From DASSFG01 sp035547915 (lineage in GTDB: Bacteria > Planctomycetota > Planctomycetia > Pirellulales > JAICIG01), in the NCBI GenBank assembly GCA_035547915.1, contig DASZTS010000012.1:1-64000 (forward strand): a DNA stretch of 64,000 bases, in the 5' to 3' direction. The position numbers and the translations under genes were made by a program. Numbering within the stretch: position 1 is the stretch's first letter; each line of letters opens with the position of its first letter. Below the pieces are notes generated by a model that saw only the letters and a program-made list of their open reading frames with translations, was not told where the DNA came from and did not search any database. Positions 1-9,328 of this stretch are shown here, one piece after another.

Positions 1-295
1 CACAGGGTTGGGCGACGTCAAGAAAGTAGGTCTTCACTACATCGCCCTTTGCCACGCCGGGCCCCATCAACCTTGAACTTACGGTCGGTTCCCGGCTAAA
101 AATTCTCGAAACCGCACTCGAACTCTCTAACTTGGGCTAACTGCGCCTCACCGACATCGATGTAGTTAGAAATTCATGATCGACTTGCTCGGCCATTTCC
201 GCTGCCTGATGGCGAGCCGATAACGGGACTGCTCGGTTGAAACACGCCGCCCAGGCCGCAGCCTGCCGGAGTCTCAGGCGGCGGTAGCGTGACCG
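1..295. other. Region downstream of the M13 peptidase; no gene supported
   Basis: No open frame with a convincing start, ribosome site or family resemblance was found on either strand. Short minus-strand frames are interrupted by stops within 30-60 codons. The peptidase gene reads leftwards into this stretch, so it should hold that gene's 3' untranslated region. No strong hairpin with a T tract was seen. Confidence 0.5.
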
Positions 296-2338
296 TTACC
301 AGATGCGAACGCGCTGGTTCACGGGGAGCCAGAGCTTGTCGCCCTCTTTCACGCCAAAGGCGTCGTAGAACTCGGTGAGGTTGCGCACCACGCCATTGCA
401 GCGAAACTCCGGCGGTGAGTGCGGATTGGTGGCCAATTGACGGCTCATGGCCGCGTCACGGTATTTCGCGCGCCATACTTGTGCCCATCCGATGAACAGC
501 CGCTGCGGACCGGTTAAGCCGTCGATCACCGAACCGCTCGCGCCATTCAGTGAGATCATGTACGCCTTATGAGCGATCGTCAAACCGCCGAGATCGCCGA
601 TATTCTCGCCAATCGTGAGGGCACCGTTGACGTGCTGGCCGCGCAGTTGCTGCGGCTCGAACGCGTCGTATTGCTCGATCAAGATGCTGGTCCGCTTCTG
701 GAACTCCTTCTTGTCCTCGGCGGTCCACCAATCCTTCAGATTGCCGTCGCCATCGTACTTTGCCCCCTGATCGTCGAAGCCGTGACCGATTTCGTGGCCA
801 ATCACCGCGCCGATGCCTCCGTAGTTCACCGCGTCGTCGGAATCGAGGTCGAAGAAGGGCGGCTGCAAGATCGCGGCGGGAAATACGATCTCGTTCATGC
901 CCGGATTGTAGTAGGCGTTGACGGTCTGCGGCGTCATGTGCCATTCCAACCGGTCGACCGGCTTGCCCAATTTGTTCAACTGGTAGTCCAGAGCAAACTG
1001 GGCGGCGCGGCGAGCATTGCCGACCAAATCATCGCGCTCGATCCGCAGCTTCGAATAATCCCGCCACTTGTCGGGATAACCGATCTTCGGCGTAAATTTG
1101 GCCAATTTCTCGAGCGCCTTGGTCTTGGTCTCCGCCGACATCCAATCGAGCGCTTTGATGTCTACGCGATAGGCCTCGATCAGATTCGCAACCAGCCTCT
1201 GCATTCTCTCCTTGGCTGCGGGCGGAAAATGCTTCGCGACATAGAGCTGGCCCAGGGCCTCGCCGAGTGCGTCCTCGACCATCGCGACTCCGCGTTTCCA
1301 GCGCGGCCGGATCTCCGGCGTCCCCGTCAGTGTCTTCCCGAAAAAGTCGAAGTTCTCCATCACAAAGACGTTCGACAACAAGGGAGCGCGATCGCGAAGA
1401 ACATTCCAGGTGAGGTATGTTTTCCAGTCGTCGATCGAGAACGCGTCGAGCGTCTTGGCCAGGTCGGTGAAGAAGCTCGGCTCGCGAGCGATCATCTCCT
1501 CGACGTCCTTGGCTCCGATTCCCTCGAACCACGGATCGAGATCCAGGCCGTTCGCCAACGCCTTCAATTCGGCACGGGAGACCTTGTTGTAGGTCTTTTC
1601 CACATCGCGAACACGGACTTTGTCCCAATGGCCCTTAGCGATGGCCGTCTCGATGGCCATGATCTTAGTGGCGGCCTGTTCGGGATCGGCAAGCTTGGCC
1701 AGCCCCAGCATCTTGCCGATGTGAACGACGTACGCATCGCGAATCTTTTGGAACTCAGGCAAGCGATAATAGGATTCGTCCGGAAGGCCCAATCCACCTT
1801 GTGAGAGGTAGACAATGTATTCGTCCGATTTCTTCGAGTCGGTGTTCACATAGAGGCCAAACAGTCCCGGCACTCCGATTCGCTGTAGCGCGGCCAAGCT
1901 GCGTACGAGACCGGCTTTGTCCTTGGTTCCGGCGATCGTGGCAAGTTCCGATTCGATCGGCGTCATGCCGAGCTCTTCGATCCGGTCGACATCGAGAAAC
2001 GACGCATAGAGGTCACCAACCTTTTGAACGTTGGCGTCGCCTTGGGTGCCGGCAGCTTCCTCAATAATCGTTCGCACCTGAATCTCAGAGAGATCTCTCA
2101 ACTGGAAAAATGCTCCGTAGGCCGGCCGATCGGACGGGATTTCGGATTCCTTTAACCAATTGCCGTTCACACTGCGGAAGAGGTCGTCTTGGGCCCGAAC
2201 CGTCGAGTCAAAGTGGCTCTTATCAATTCCGGACTTCGAGATGGAATCGCTTGCGAAACCAGCGGAAGCCGCGAGCCATACTGCGATTGCCGCGGTGCTA
2301 CCGATTTTCATGGACGCTCGCTCTGTAATTCGATTCAT
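296..2338 (-). CDS. M13 (neprilysin/PepO-like) zinc metallopeptidase
   Basis: A 680-residue protein of the neprilysin-type M13 family, which cleaves peptides of limited size outside the cytoplasm. The zinc site is complete: HEIGH at residues 515-519 supplies two histidines and the catalytic Glu516. ENIGDLGG starting at Glu578 supplies the third ligand (ENxxD motif). NAYYNP, typical of the substrate-binding strand, lies just before the zinc helix. A signal peptide is visible near the N terminus (IAVWLAASAGFA), so export is expected. An alternative start at Met10 (position 2311) would give a tidier signal peptide; neither start has a strong ribosome site. The extreme C terminus ends RVRIW, matching the conserved last strand but without the usual cysteine. 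It appears monocistronic. Confidence 0.93.
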   Translation of the reverse strand: MNRITERASMKIGSTAAIAVWLAASAGFASDSISKSGIDKSHFDSTVRAQDDLFRSVNGNWLKESEIPSDRPAYGAFFQLRDLSEIQVRTIIEEAAGTQGDANVQKVGDLYASFLDVDRIEELGMTPIESELATIAGTKDKAGLVRSLAALQRIGVPGLFGLYVNTDSKKSDEYIVYLSQGGLGLPDESYYRLPEFQKIRDAYVVHIGKMLGLAKLADPEQAATKIMAIETAIAKGHWDKVRVRDVEKTYNKVSRAELKALANGLDLDPWFEGIGAKDVEEMIAREPSFFTDLAKTLDAFSIDDWKTYLTWNVLRDRAPLLSNVFVMENFDFFGKTLTGTPEIRPRWKRGVAMVEDALGEALGQLYVAKHFPPAAKERMQRLVANLIEAYRVDIKALDWMSAETKTKALEKLAKFTPKIGYPDKWRDYSKLRIERDDLVGNARRAAQFALDYQLNKLGKPVDRLEWHMTPQTVNAYYNPGMNEIVFPAAILQPPFFDLDSDDAVNYGGIGAVIGHEIGHGFDDQGAKYDGDGNLKDWWTAEDKKEFQKRTSILIEQYDAFEPQQLRGQHVNGALTIGENIGDLGGLTIAHKAYMISLNGASGSVIDGLTGPQRLFIGWAQVWRAKYRDAAMSRQLATNPHSPPEFRCNGVVRNLTEFYDAFGVKEGDKLWLPVNQRVRIW

Positions 2339-2854
2339 GAAAGTGGAAGGTCTCCGGTTCGAATTGAGGCCTCAAATTGCCAGCCCGATGCGCACTTTCC
2401 TTCAACGTCGGCGAACAAGTATCGGCACATTGGTCGATGCCATTCGCCATGTTTTTGCATTTTTCCGCTGGCGAAGCTGCTCGAACGAAATCGTCATCAC
2501 GTCCCCCGATCCAAGCAGACAGCACGTCACAGACGGCTGCTCGATCGCTACCACAGCGGTCATCAACGTCGTGGCCATCCGCAACGCGCGGAGGGTGAAT
2601 CGTCGACGGCGCATCGTTATTTCTTAGCTTAAGGGCGACCGCAAAGCCATACAAAAAGGCTGGCGGCCGCCGGAGTCGCAAACCGGAAGGCGATCGGCGC
2701 TGCGGCTACACCTGCGAGCAACGCAACGCTCTTGAGCCATCGAACAGCCTTCCATAGTCCGCCCCCCAAAAATGGCTGCAAGTTCGATAAGGCCAGCATC
2801 CGCGAGTGGTCCGACGCCTCTGCCCAGGTGCCGTGCCACGCGTCGTGCACCGCT
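2339..2854. other. Gene-poor region with only doubtful short frames
   Basis: Two minus-strand frames were weighed. One at 2402-2614 (70 residues) begins with an arginine-rich signal-like stretch and then loses any protein character. One at about 2629-2799 would encode a 56-residue peptide with one hydrophobic helix. Neither has a recognisable family or a good ribosome site. The region lies directly downstream of a deletion-scar pseudogene, so it may be degenerating DNA. Confidence 0.35.
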
Positions 2855-3279
2855 TCACGCCAAAATGCCCTGCACGACCGGGCCATGCACGTCGGTGAGT
2901 CGGAAGTGGCGGCCGGCGAAGCGATACGTCAATCGTTTATGGTCGAGACCCAGCAGGTGCAAGATCGTCGCGTGCAGATCGTGAACATGGACCCGGTTTT
3001 CGATCGCATTCCAACCGAACTCATCGGTCGCCCCATAGACCATTCCCGCGCGGACGCCGCCGCCGGCCAACCACATGCTGAAGCCGAAAGGATGATGATC
3101 GCCGCAGGGCCGAACGCCGGGGGCCGGACTGGGCGGATCGGCTGGAAACTCCCAAGGTCCGGTTTGGACGATGAATCGCCTTCAGCCGACGGTTCGGCGG
3201 ATGCTGGTTGGATCGCGCCGGCGATCGCCCATAGCAGCAGTGTGGGGTACACCCATACGGACGCGGGAACCCAGCCCAT
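2855..3279 (-). pseudogene. Deletion scar: head of a DUF1549/DUF1553 gene joined to tail of a DUF1501 gene
   Basis: The first 55 codons from 3279 encode a signal peptide (LLLWAIAGAIQPASA) and then SFQPIRPVRPPA, the hallmark beginning of planctomycete DUF1549/DUF1553 cytochrome-like proteins. Around 3103-3115 the similarity stops. In a different frame it continues as GDHHPFGFSMWLAGGG, then VHVHDLHATILHLLG and LTYRFAGRHFRLTDVHG, ending at 2855; this is the characteristic C terminus of DUF1501 proteins. Since DUF1549/1553 and DUF1501 genes normally stand side by side in that order, one internal deletion explains the structure. The two parts are in different frames, so no functional fusion protein is expected. 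It starts 14 bases after the PQQ gene and probably was in its operon. Confidence 0.8.
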
Positions 3280-3292
3280 GGCAAGCCAGCTC

Positions 3293-4726
3293 CTACGGCG
3301 CCTTCGCGGCTTGACGAATGCAGTACAGCCGCGCCGATGTGCGAATCAACAGCCTATCTCCGACAACGGCAGGAGTCGCCATCGCCATGTCATCCTCGGC
3401 CAGCGCGTTCGTGTGCAGCAATTCGAACTCGTCTCCCGCTTTTAGTACAAACGTCACACCGTCTTCGTTGAGGCAGAATACTTTACCGTCATAGGCCCAT
3501 GGCGACGAAGTAAACGCTCGGCCATTCGGCAGTCGTTGCATGCCAAAGATCTCTTTGCCGTCCCGCGGATCGTAGCAGGCGATGAGTCCTCGATCGTAGA
3601 GCACGTACATTCGGTCATCGTAAACCAGCGTCGTCGGGTTGTAGGGCGCGGCGGCGGGTTGGCACCAAGCGATGGAATCGTTCGACGTTTGACCATTCGT
3701 CAACGAAATATCTCCTTCCGCTCCGGGCCGAATGGCGTAGATCGGCCGAAGTCGATCGTTGACGTAACCCGAACTGAGAATGAGCAGGCCGTCGTACTGA
3801 TACGGCGTTGCAATGGTGATGCTCGACATGCCCTTCATCGACCAGAGCAGATTACCATCCAGATCATAGGACCGCACAAGCCCCGAGCCCGGTGTGACAA
3901 TCTCCGTGCGTTGGCCATTCTCCCAGACAAACGGGGTGGCCCAGTTGCTCTTCTCCTCGCGAGGGATGCGCCAGACTTCTTTCCCGGTCTTGGCATCCAA
4001 GGCGAGCAGATAGGACTCCTCTTCGTTGTCATTGACGACGTAAATACGATCGTGGTATAGCGCCGGTGACGCTGCCATTCCCCAGCCGAATCGGGTTGCG
4101 TGGGGCGGCATCTCGACCTTCCAGATTTCTTGACCGTCGAGGTCGAAGGCAAAGATGCCCAAATTCCCAAAGTAACAATAGACTCGTTCGCCATCCGTTA
4201 CGGGCGTCTCGGATGCAAAGCTGTTTTTGATGTGGATCGTTGACTCCGGCAGACCTTCGTGGACTTGCCGCACCCAGCGAACATCGCCCGTCTCGAGGTC
4301 GAGGCAATATACCTTCCACTGGTGGACCGACGTGGGTGGCTTCAGTCGCTCGCCGCCGAAGTACAGTCCCTTCTTCGGCTCTTCCGATTCGCCGCTGTTG
4401 ACGACCGTCGTCAGGAAGACGCGGGTTCCCCAAACGATTGGCGATGACCAACCCCGGCCGGGAATATCCGACTTCCAAGCAATGTTTTCCGCAGCCGACC
4501 AGTGATCGGGAAGGTTCCCACTGTCACCAACTCCCCGCGCGTCGGGGCCGCGGAACTGAGGCCAACGATTTGGCTGATCTCCCTTAGCGTTCGTCCGTGG
4601 CGGTTGGGTCGCCTCGTTGTTCTCCGCGCGGATAGGCGATGCATGGATTGCGACGAACAACATGGCCGCGAGCAGTGGTTCACGTCTCACACCAAGCTCA
4701 CCCCAGTGCAGCGATCTTGAAAGCAT
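3293..4726 (-). CDS. Exported PQQ-like beta-propeller repeat protein
   Basis: A 477-residue protein with a signal peptide (about residues 15-34, ending IRAE) and then the typical planctomycete opening WPQFRGPDARGVG. Repeated blade motifs follow, such as VYCLDLETGDVRW, IFAFDLDGQEIWKVE, LLALDAKTGKEVWR and LIACYDPRDGKEIFG, so the whole mature protein should fold as a PQQ-type eight-bladed propeller. Such proteins are usually periplasmic; whether this one binds a quinone cofactor or acts as a scaffold cannot be decided from sequence. It is followed at once by the remnants of a DUF1549/DUF1501 pair, suggesting that it once led a three-gene operon. It is separated by 112 bases from the intact WD40 gene upstream. 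Confidence 0.88.
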   Translation of the reverse strand: MLSRSLHWGELGVRREPLLAAMLFVAIHASPIRAENNEATQPPRTNAKGDQPNRWPQFRGPDARGVGDSGNLPDHWSAAENIAWKSDIPGRGWSSPIVWGTRVFLTTVVNSGESEEPKKGLYFGGERLKPPTSVHQWKVYCLDLETGDVRWVRQVHEGLPESTIHIKNSFASETPVTDGERVYCYFGNLGIFAFDLDGQEIWKVEMPPHATRFGWGMAASPALYHDRIYVVNDNEEESYLLALDAKTGKEVWRIPREEKSNWATPFVWENGQRTEIVTPGSGLVRSYDLDGNLLWSMKGMSSITIATPYQYDGLLILSSGYVNDRLRPIYAIRPGAEGDISLTNGQTSNDSIAWCQPAAAPYNPTTLVYDDRMYVLYDRGLIACYDPRDGKEIFGMQRLPNGRAFTSSPWAYDGKVFCLNEDGVTFVLKAGDEFELLHTNALAEDDMAMATPAVVGDRLLIRTSARLYCIRQAAKAP

Positions 4727-4838
4727 CGAGCGGTGCTCCTGTGCCGAACGGAAACCATCGGCTCATCAAGCATCATATCTTGCGGCTGAGCTGGCGAGAA
4801 TCGTTGTCGGCACGATATGAAGCGCGCCGCAGCGATAC

Positions 4839-5903
4839 TCAAGAAGCTGTCGTCGCGGGTGCAGCCGCTGGGGGCGGCGTCACCTTGGGCGACATGTCGT
4901 ACAACCGCAAGACGCCGTCGGCATGGGCGATGGCCAGACGAAATCCGTCGGGATGTAACGCCAGATCGCGAGCGCCGGCTGGCAGCTTGAACGTGAAGAA
5001 GGGGTTCGGCTCGGCGGGCGTGAAAAACCACAATGCGCCGCCGTGCTGGCCCCCCGCCACCGCTATGATGAAACCGGCCGGATGGAAAGCCACCGACCAA
5101 GCCACCCCCTGAAAATTGTCCTTGGGGCGCAACACCTGCTTGCGCTCACCCGTGGCCCAGTCGAAGAGCGCGACGACGGCGTTTCCGATTCCTGCGAAGG
5201 CATTGCTCACTTCCGTCACGCCAGCGCAGGCGAGCCACGTGCCGTCGGGGCTGAACGCCATGCCGCGGGCACCGCCGATATCCGCATGAAACCCGGAGTC
5301 ATATTTCCAGAGCAGCGAACCATCGAGTTGCCGCACCACCGTGCCCGAGGAGAGATCCCAATGTTTGACGACTCCTTTCAGGTCGCAGCTTGCCAGTTGG
5401 CCGCCGCTAGGATGAAAGGCGACGTTGTAGACATGGCTTTCGTGCCCCGGCAATTCTCGCAGTAGTTTGCCGTCGGCGGCGCTATGCAGCCGCACGAAAC
5501 GGTCGTTGCCGCAGGTCGCAAACGTCGCGCCGTCGGGACTGGCGCTCGCGGCTCGCAACCAACCTTGATGGGCGGGAATCTGGTAAATGGGAGTTGTCGC
5601 GCCGTCGGCCCAGCGCCAAGCGCAGAGCTTGCCCGCATAATCGCCCGTGGCCAGCAGTTCGCCGGCCGGTTGGAAGGCCATCGCACGCACCCAACTCTCG
5701 TGCCCGGCCAGAGCGACCTTGTTATCGCTATCGATTTCCCAACGCACGACGAGATTGTCTTCCGCTCCGGTGAAGATGTAGCGTCCGGTGCGATCGATAC
5801 GACAGGCGAAGAGCGGACGGTCGTGCTTGAACTCTTTGACCTGCCTCACCTGCGTCGGATCGGGCACGGGCGGCGGACTGGCGGTCGGTTGCTCTTCGCT
5901 CAT
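4839..5903 (-). CDS. WD40 repeat protein
   Basis: A 354-residue beta-propeller protein. WD40 blades are recognisable as repeated GH...V..AF.P.G..LA....D stretches, for example AGHESWVRAMAFQPAGELLATG, PGHESHVYNVAFHPSGGQLAS and GARDLALHPDGFRLAIAHADG. There is no signal peptide. The start MSEEQP is fixed by context: its ATG at 5903-5901 overlaps the TGA of the DUF1501 gene in an ATGA junction, so translation is probably coupled. The open frame extends further upstream, but that extension runs through the DUF1501 gene and has no protein character. In planctomycetes this WD40 family usually accompanies DUF1549/1553 and DUF1501 proteins; it probably acts as a binding platform, with an unknown partner. 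Confidence 0.88.
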   Translation of the reverse strand: MSEEQPTASPPPVPDPTQVRQVKEFKHDRPLFACRIDRTGRYIFTGAEDNLVVRWEIDSDNKVALAGHESWVRAMAFQPAGELLATGDYAGKLCAWRWADGATTPIYQIPAHQGWLRAASASPDGATFATCGNDRFVRLHSAADGKLLRELPGHESHVYNVAFHPSGGQLASCDLKGVVKHWDLSSGTVVRQLDGSLLWKYDSGFHADIGGARGMAFSPDGTWLACAGVTEVSNAFAGIGNAVVALFDWATGERKQVLRPKDNFQGVAWSVAFHPAGFIIAVAGGQHGGALWFFTPAEPNPFFTFKLPAGARDLALHPDGFRLAIAHADGVLRLYDMSPKVTPPPAAAPATTAS

Positions 5904-7195
5904 GCCAACAACTCCTCGATGGCTTCGCCCGCCGGGTCGCCGATCGGGATCGGGCGGTTCAACCCCGGGTAGTTCGCCGTTCCATCGGTCCCGACGGCAC
6001 GCAAGTATGTGTGGAACAAGTGCCGCGCGTCGACTTCGCGATCGACCACCGCCGTGCCGTTCTCGTTGGTCTTGCCGATGACCGCTCCCTTTTGAAGGCC
6101 ACAGCCGGCCAACATCACCGACCAGGCCTTGGACCAATGGTCGCGGCCGAACAGATGATTGATCTTGGGCGTGCGGCCGAATTCAGACATCACGATCACG
6201 AGCGTGCTGTCGAGCATGCCACGCTGCGCCAGGTCGTCGATCAGCGTGGCGAAGGGACGATCGAACTCGCCGAGTTGCTCGATGTGGAAATCGAAGTTCT
6301 CCGAATGTGAATCGTAGTTCGTGTGCGTCACCTTGACGCACGTCAGCCCTTGCTCCAACAGCCGGCGGGCCAGCAGGCAATGCCGGCCGAAATCGTGGCT
6401 GCCGTAACGCTCCTGGTCCTGGGCCGACTCCTTCGTGACGTCGAACACGTCGGCCCGTTCGACAAGTTGCCGCGCCTGATCGTAGGAGGCGCCATAGGCC
6501 TCGGTTTCCGCGGTGCGGCGACGGGCCGTGAACCGCTGATTGGCCTTCAACCGAACGTCATTCCTCTGTTGATCGGCGGCCGGCGTGAGGTCGCCCGGCC
6601 GCAGTAGATTGGCCGGAGGCTGTCCGTTGCCGATGGTGATCGACGCGAACTTCGGTCCCAAGAAGGCCGCATCGGCCTTGTTCACGCCGCCCCCACCCGG
6701 TTGGATGTGAACATAGCCGGGCAGGGCGCTCGTGGGTGGAGCAACCAGCCGCGAAACCACCGAACCCAGGGCGGGATAACGTTGGGCCGGACTGTCGCGG
6801 CGCCCCGTCTCCATGAACACGGCTCCCTTGCCATGATCATCTTCCGCCGTATTCACCCCGCGCACCAGACACAGACGGTGCATCTGTTGCGCGGTGAACG
6901 GCAGGAGCTCGCAGATGTGCGTGCCGGGAACACTGGTCGGGATCGCGCGAAAGGGTCCGCCGGTGTCGGTGTTCGGTTTCGGATCCCAAGATTCCAGTTG
7001 GCTCAGGCCACCCGCCATGAAGAAGATGAGTACTCGCTTTTGCTGGGCAGCCAGGTCGGCGGCCAGCGCGGGCTGTATGAAATGGCTCAAGCCCGCGACA
7101 TGGGTCAGTCCAGCCCCGGCGCCCAGCATGCCGGCCAACAGGCTGCGGCGCGACAAACAATGCTCCGGTGCTCCGCACGTAAGATAACGCTCCAT
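5900..7195 (-). CDS. DUF1501 protein with Tat-type signal
   Basis: A 431-residue member of the DUF1501 family, a large planctomycete group with an alkaline-phosphatase/sulfatase-like fold and unproven activity. The N terminus has a twin-arginine signal (SRRSLLAG, Arg16-Arg17, followed by a hydrophobic run ending ALA), so folded export is expected. Family landmarks are FFMAGGLSQLESWDPKP, VRGVNTAEDDHGKGA, YDSHSENFDFH and VIVMSEFGRTPKIN. A purine-rich ribosome site (GAGGAAGGG) precedes the ATG. It lies 15 bases after the DUF1549/1553 gene and overlaps the WD40 gene by four bases, so the three form one operon. It also serves as the intact comparison for the truncated DUF1501 tail at 2855-3115. 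Confidence 0.92.
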   Translation of the reverse strand: MERYLTCGAPEHCLSRRSLLAGMLGAGAGLTHVAGLSHFIQPALAADLAAQQKRVLIFFMAGGLSQLESWDPKPNTDTGGPFRAIPTSVPGTHICELLPFTAQQMHRLCLVRGVNTAEDDHGKGAVFMETGRRDSPAQRYPALGSVVSRLVAPPTSALPGYVHIQPGGGGVNKADAAFLGPKFASITIGNGQPPANLLRPGDLTPAADQQRNDVRLKANQRFTARRRTAETEAYGASYDQARQLVERADVFDVTKESAQDQERYGSHDFGRHCLLARRLLEQGLTCVKVTHTNYDSHSENFDFHIEQLGEFDRPFATLIDDLAQRGMLDSTLVIVMSEFGRTPKINHLFGRDHWSKAWSVMLAGCGLQKGAVIGKTNENGTAVVDREVDARHLFHTYLRAVGTDGTANYPGLNRPIPIGDPAGEAIEELLA

Positions 7196-7210
7196 GTCGT
7201 GTTCCCTTCC

Positions 7211-8902
7211 TCAATGATTGAAGCGGAATTCATCCGATGCCAAGAGTGCCCAAATCCATTCTTGAATCGCGGCGGGGCGGTCTTGCGCCCTGGCTTGTAG
7301 GCAGGCCGTAAACTCAGCCGCTTCCTCGGCCGTCGGCAGCCGCGAGAGAACGCACAGATAGAGTTGCTCGGCGACGGCAGCCGGTTCGGTCACACGATTC
7401 AGCCGATCAACCAGGTTGCCCGCCTGCGGCGCGATCCACGATCGCAGCACGCCACCGTTGGCCATGAACAGCGTTTGTTCCAGGGTCGATTGAAAGTCTT
7501 GTTCCGGCTGGCCCGCCTGGCCGGCAAAGACACCGACGAACCCCGGCAGGTTTGCGGCCACCTTCTCGTGAAGAGTCGCTTCATTCAATGTCGGACCAAG
7601 TGACGCCCGATAGACGTCGGTGATGCCGGTCGCTTGTAGCGCGGCGAGCCCCAGTTGCTCGGCCGACAGGGGCTTGAGCGGTGCCACGGCGAAGGCTTCG
7701 GCCGCCAGAGCCTCGACGCCCGGTGGCAACTCGCTGGAGCGCTGGTAGGTTTCGCTGAGTGCCAGCTCACGCAAGAATGCCTTGATGTCGAATCCCATTA
7801 CCGCAAACCGCTCGCCCAAAAGATCGAGCAGCGCGGGATGTGAAGGAGGGTTGGCGTCGTGCTGCATGTCGAGCGGATGGACGAGCCCCCGGCCCATCAT
7901 CAGGGCCCACAATCGATTGGCGATGTTCCGGCGAAACGCCACGTTCTCGCCGCGCGGCAAGACAACGGGTAACTGCGATCTCCGGCTGTACTTGGGTATG
8001 GGACGTACGTCATCGGCCGGCGCGACCGCATATTCCTGTCCTTTTTCGAATTGCGGCTCGTCCGCTTCCTTTTCACCGGGCAGATGGGGCCGTGCCGGCT
8101 GATCGGTCGCGTTCGCGACGAACACGGACTTGAAGGCCACGTCCCCCTCTGCCTTCTCGGCAAAGACAACTGCTTTGGGCTCGGTCTTGGGCGTGAACAG
8201 GAAACTGCGATTGAAAAACGCCAACAATCCGTAGTAATCCGTCTGTAGATAGGTGGCCACCAGCGGGTGATCGTGGCACTGGGCGCATTGCATGTCGCGA
8301 CCGAGAAAGAGACGCCCCACGTCGCGGGCGAGCAGATTCGGCTCGCCACCACGATCGAGATAAAAGCGAGCCGCGGGTCGCAGATTGGGGTCGGCTCCGT
8401 CGGCCGCCAGGATCTCCCGTACGAGCGCATCCCACGGCTTATTCGCGGCGAACGCGTTTCGTAGGTACTCCTCCCACGGTGCCTGTCCCACGTGTTGGGC
8501 CGGGCGGCGTTCCATCAGCACCACATCAAACACACGCTGCATCTGCCGCGCGTATTCCGGGCTGTTCAACAACCGATCGACGAGCTGCTGCCGCTTGATG
8601 GGCGACTTGTCGTCGAGGAAGGCCTTGGCCTCACCCAATGTGGGAATGCTGCCAGTCAGGTCGAGATAAACGCGGCGTAGAAACTCAGCGTCGCCTGCCC
8701 GTGCGGCCGGTGCGATACCCTTGGAGGCAAGGGCAGCACCGATTTGTTGGTCGACGAGCTCGTGCAGCGGCGCGGCGGCCGGTGGGGCAGGCCGAGGCGC
8801 TTCATCTGCTGAACAAACGAGCGCGGGAACGAACGGAAGCAGCCGTGCGAGCATGGCTGCCAACCATCGGACTCGATTTTGCGCAGGTAGGCTGGACTTC
8901 AT
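7211..8902 (-). CDS. DUF1549/DUF1553 (PSD1-type) exported protein with CxxCH motif
   Basis: A 563-residue exported protein of the DUF1549/DUF1553 family. The start at 8902 is chosen because the ATG follows GGAAGGGG at good spacing and gives a signal peptide (MKSSLPAQ, then a hydrophobic run to VCSADE); a longer frame to 8983 adds unlikely sequence. The DUF1549 part (about residues 45-230) includes FLRRVYLDLTGSIPT and ends with CAQCHDHP, a haem-c-type CxxCH at residues 206-210. The DUF1553 part (about 300-560) includes RRNIANRLWALMMGRGLVHP and SETYQRSS. Planctomycetes pair these proteins with DUF1501 proteins and they are thought to be cell-surface proteins; their substrate is unknown. First gene of a three-gene operon. 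Confidence 0.9.
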   Translation of the reverse strand: MKSSLPAQNRVRWLAAMLARLLPFVPALVCSADEAPRPAPPAAAPLHELVDQQIGAALASKGIAPAARAGDAEFLRRVYLDLTGSIPTLGEAKAFLDDKSPIKRQQLVDRLLNSPEYARQMQRVFDVVLMERRPAQHVGQAPWEEYLRNAFAANKPWDALVREILAADGADPNLRPAARFYLDRGGEPNLLARDVGRLFLGRDMQCAQCHDHPLVATYLQTDYYGLLAFFNRSFLFTPKTEPKAVVFAEKAEGDVAFKSVFVANATDQPARPHLPGEKEADEPQFEKGQEYAVAPADDVRPIPKYSRRSQLPVVLPRGENVAFRRNIANRLWALMMGRGLVHPLDMQHDANPPSHPALLDLLGERFAVMGFDIKAFLRELALSETYQRSSELPPGVEALAAEAFAVAPLKPLSAEQLGLAALQATGITDVYRASLGPTLNEATLHEKVAANLPGFVGVFAGQAGQPEQDFQSTLEQTLFMANGGVLRSWIAPQAGNLVDRLNRVTEPAAVAEQLYLCVLSRLPTAEEAAEFTACLQARAQDRPAAIQEWIWALLASDEFRFNH

Positions 8903-9328
8903 TGCTGTTCGGCCCCTTCCGAGCACGGTGGGATCTCGTAGGCGAACGAGCGTCAGGTAGGCACTGCCGCCATTGTGCCGCATTGCACCTGCTCAGGCAA
9001 TGGAAATCATTGGCGGCGAATTGTTCGCGCTCGATGGAAATCGGTTGGCCTTTCGTGCTGCGACACCGAGATCAAGGTCCTTAATCTGGGCAGCGAAGAA
9101 GAAAGCGGCGACAAGTCTCGACGATCACGTCTTTGGGCGATGGCGCACCGGCGAACGCCGCGGTCGTCGAAAAGAGATCCATCGTGTTGGCCAATTCGCT
9201 CGTCACCCTCGGCTCGATGCGGCACGGCCATCACGCGCCGCCGTTCCGGGTGCCGCCCTTGCCATCGTGCAGCGGGACCGGCGCTGCCGCCTTGGTCGCA
9301 TCCCCTCATCCAGATTACCATCGATGAG
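8903..9328. other. Divergent intergenic region
   Basis: 426 bases between the leftward DUF1549/1553 operon and the rightward DUF3592 gene. It must hold promoters for both, but no clear -35/-10 pair stands out. The rightward frame is open through most of it, yet the translation is arginine/cysteine-rich with no family resemblance, so I do not include it in the downstream gene. Confidence 0.4.

Noticed and set aside
8975..9328. An N-terminal extension of the DUF3592 protein by 118 residues
   Set aside because: The extension is rich in Arg, Cys and Ser with no protein character; domain similarity starts right after the GTG at 9329.
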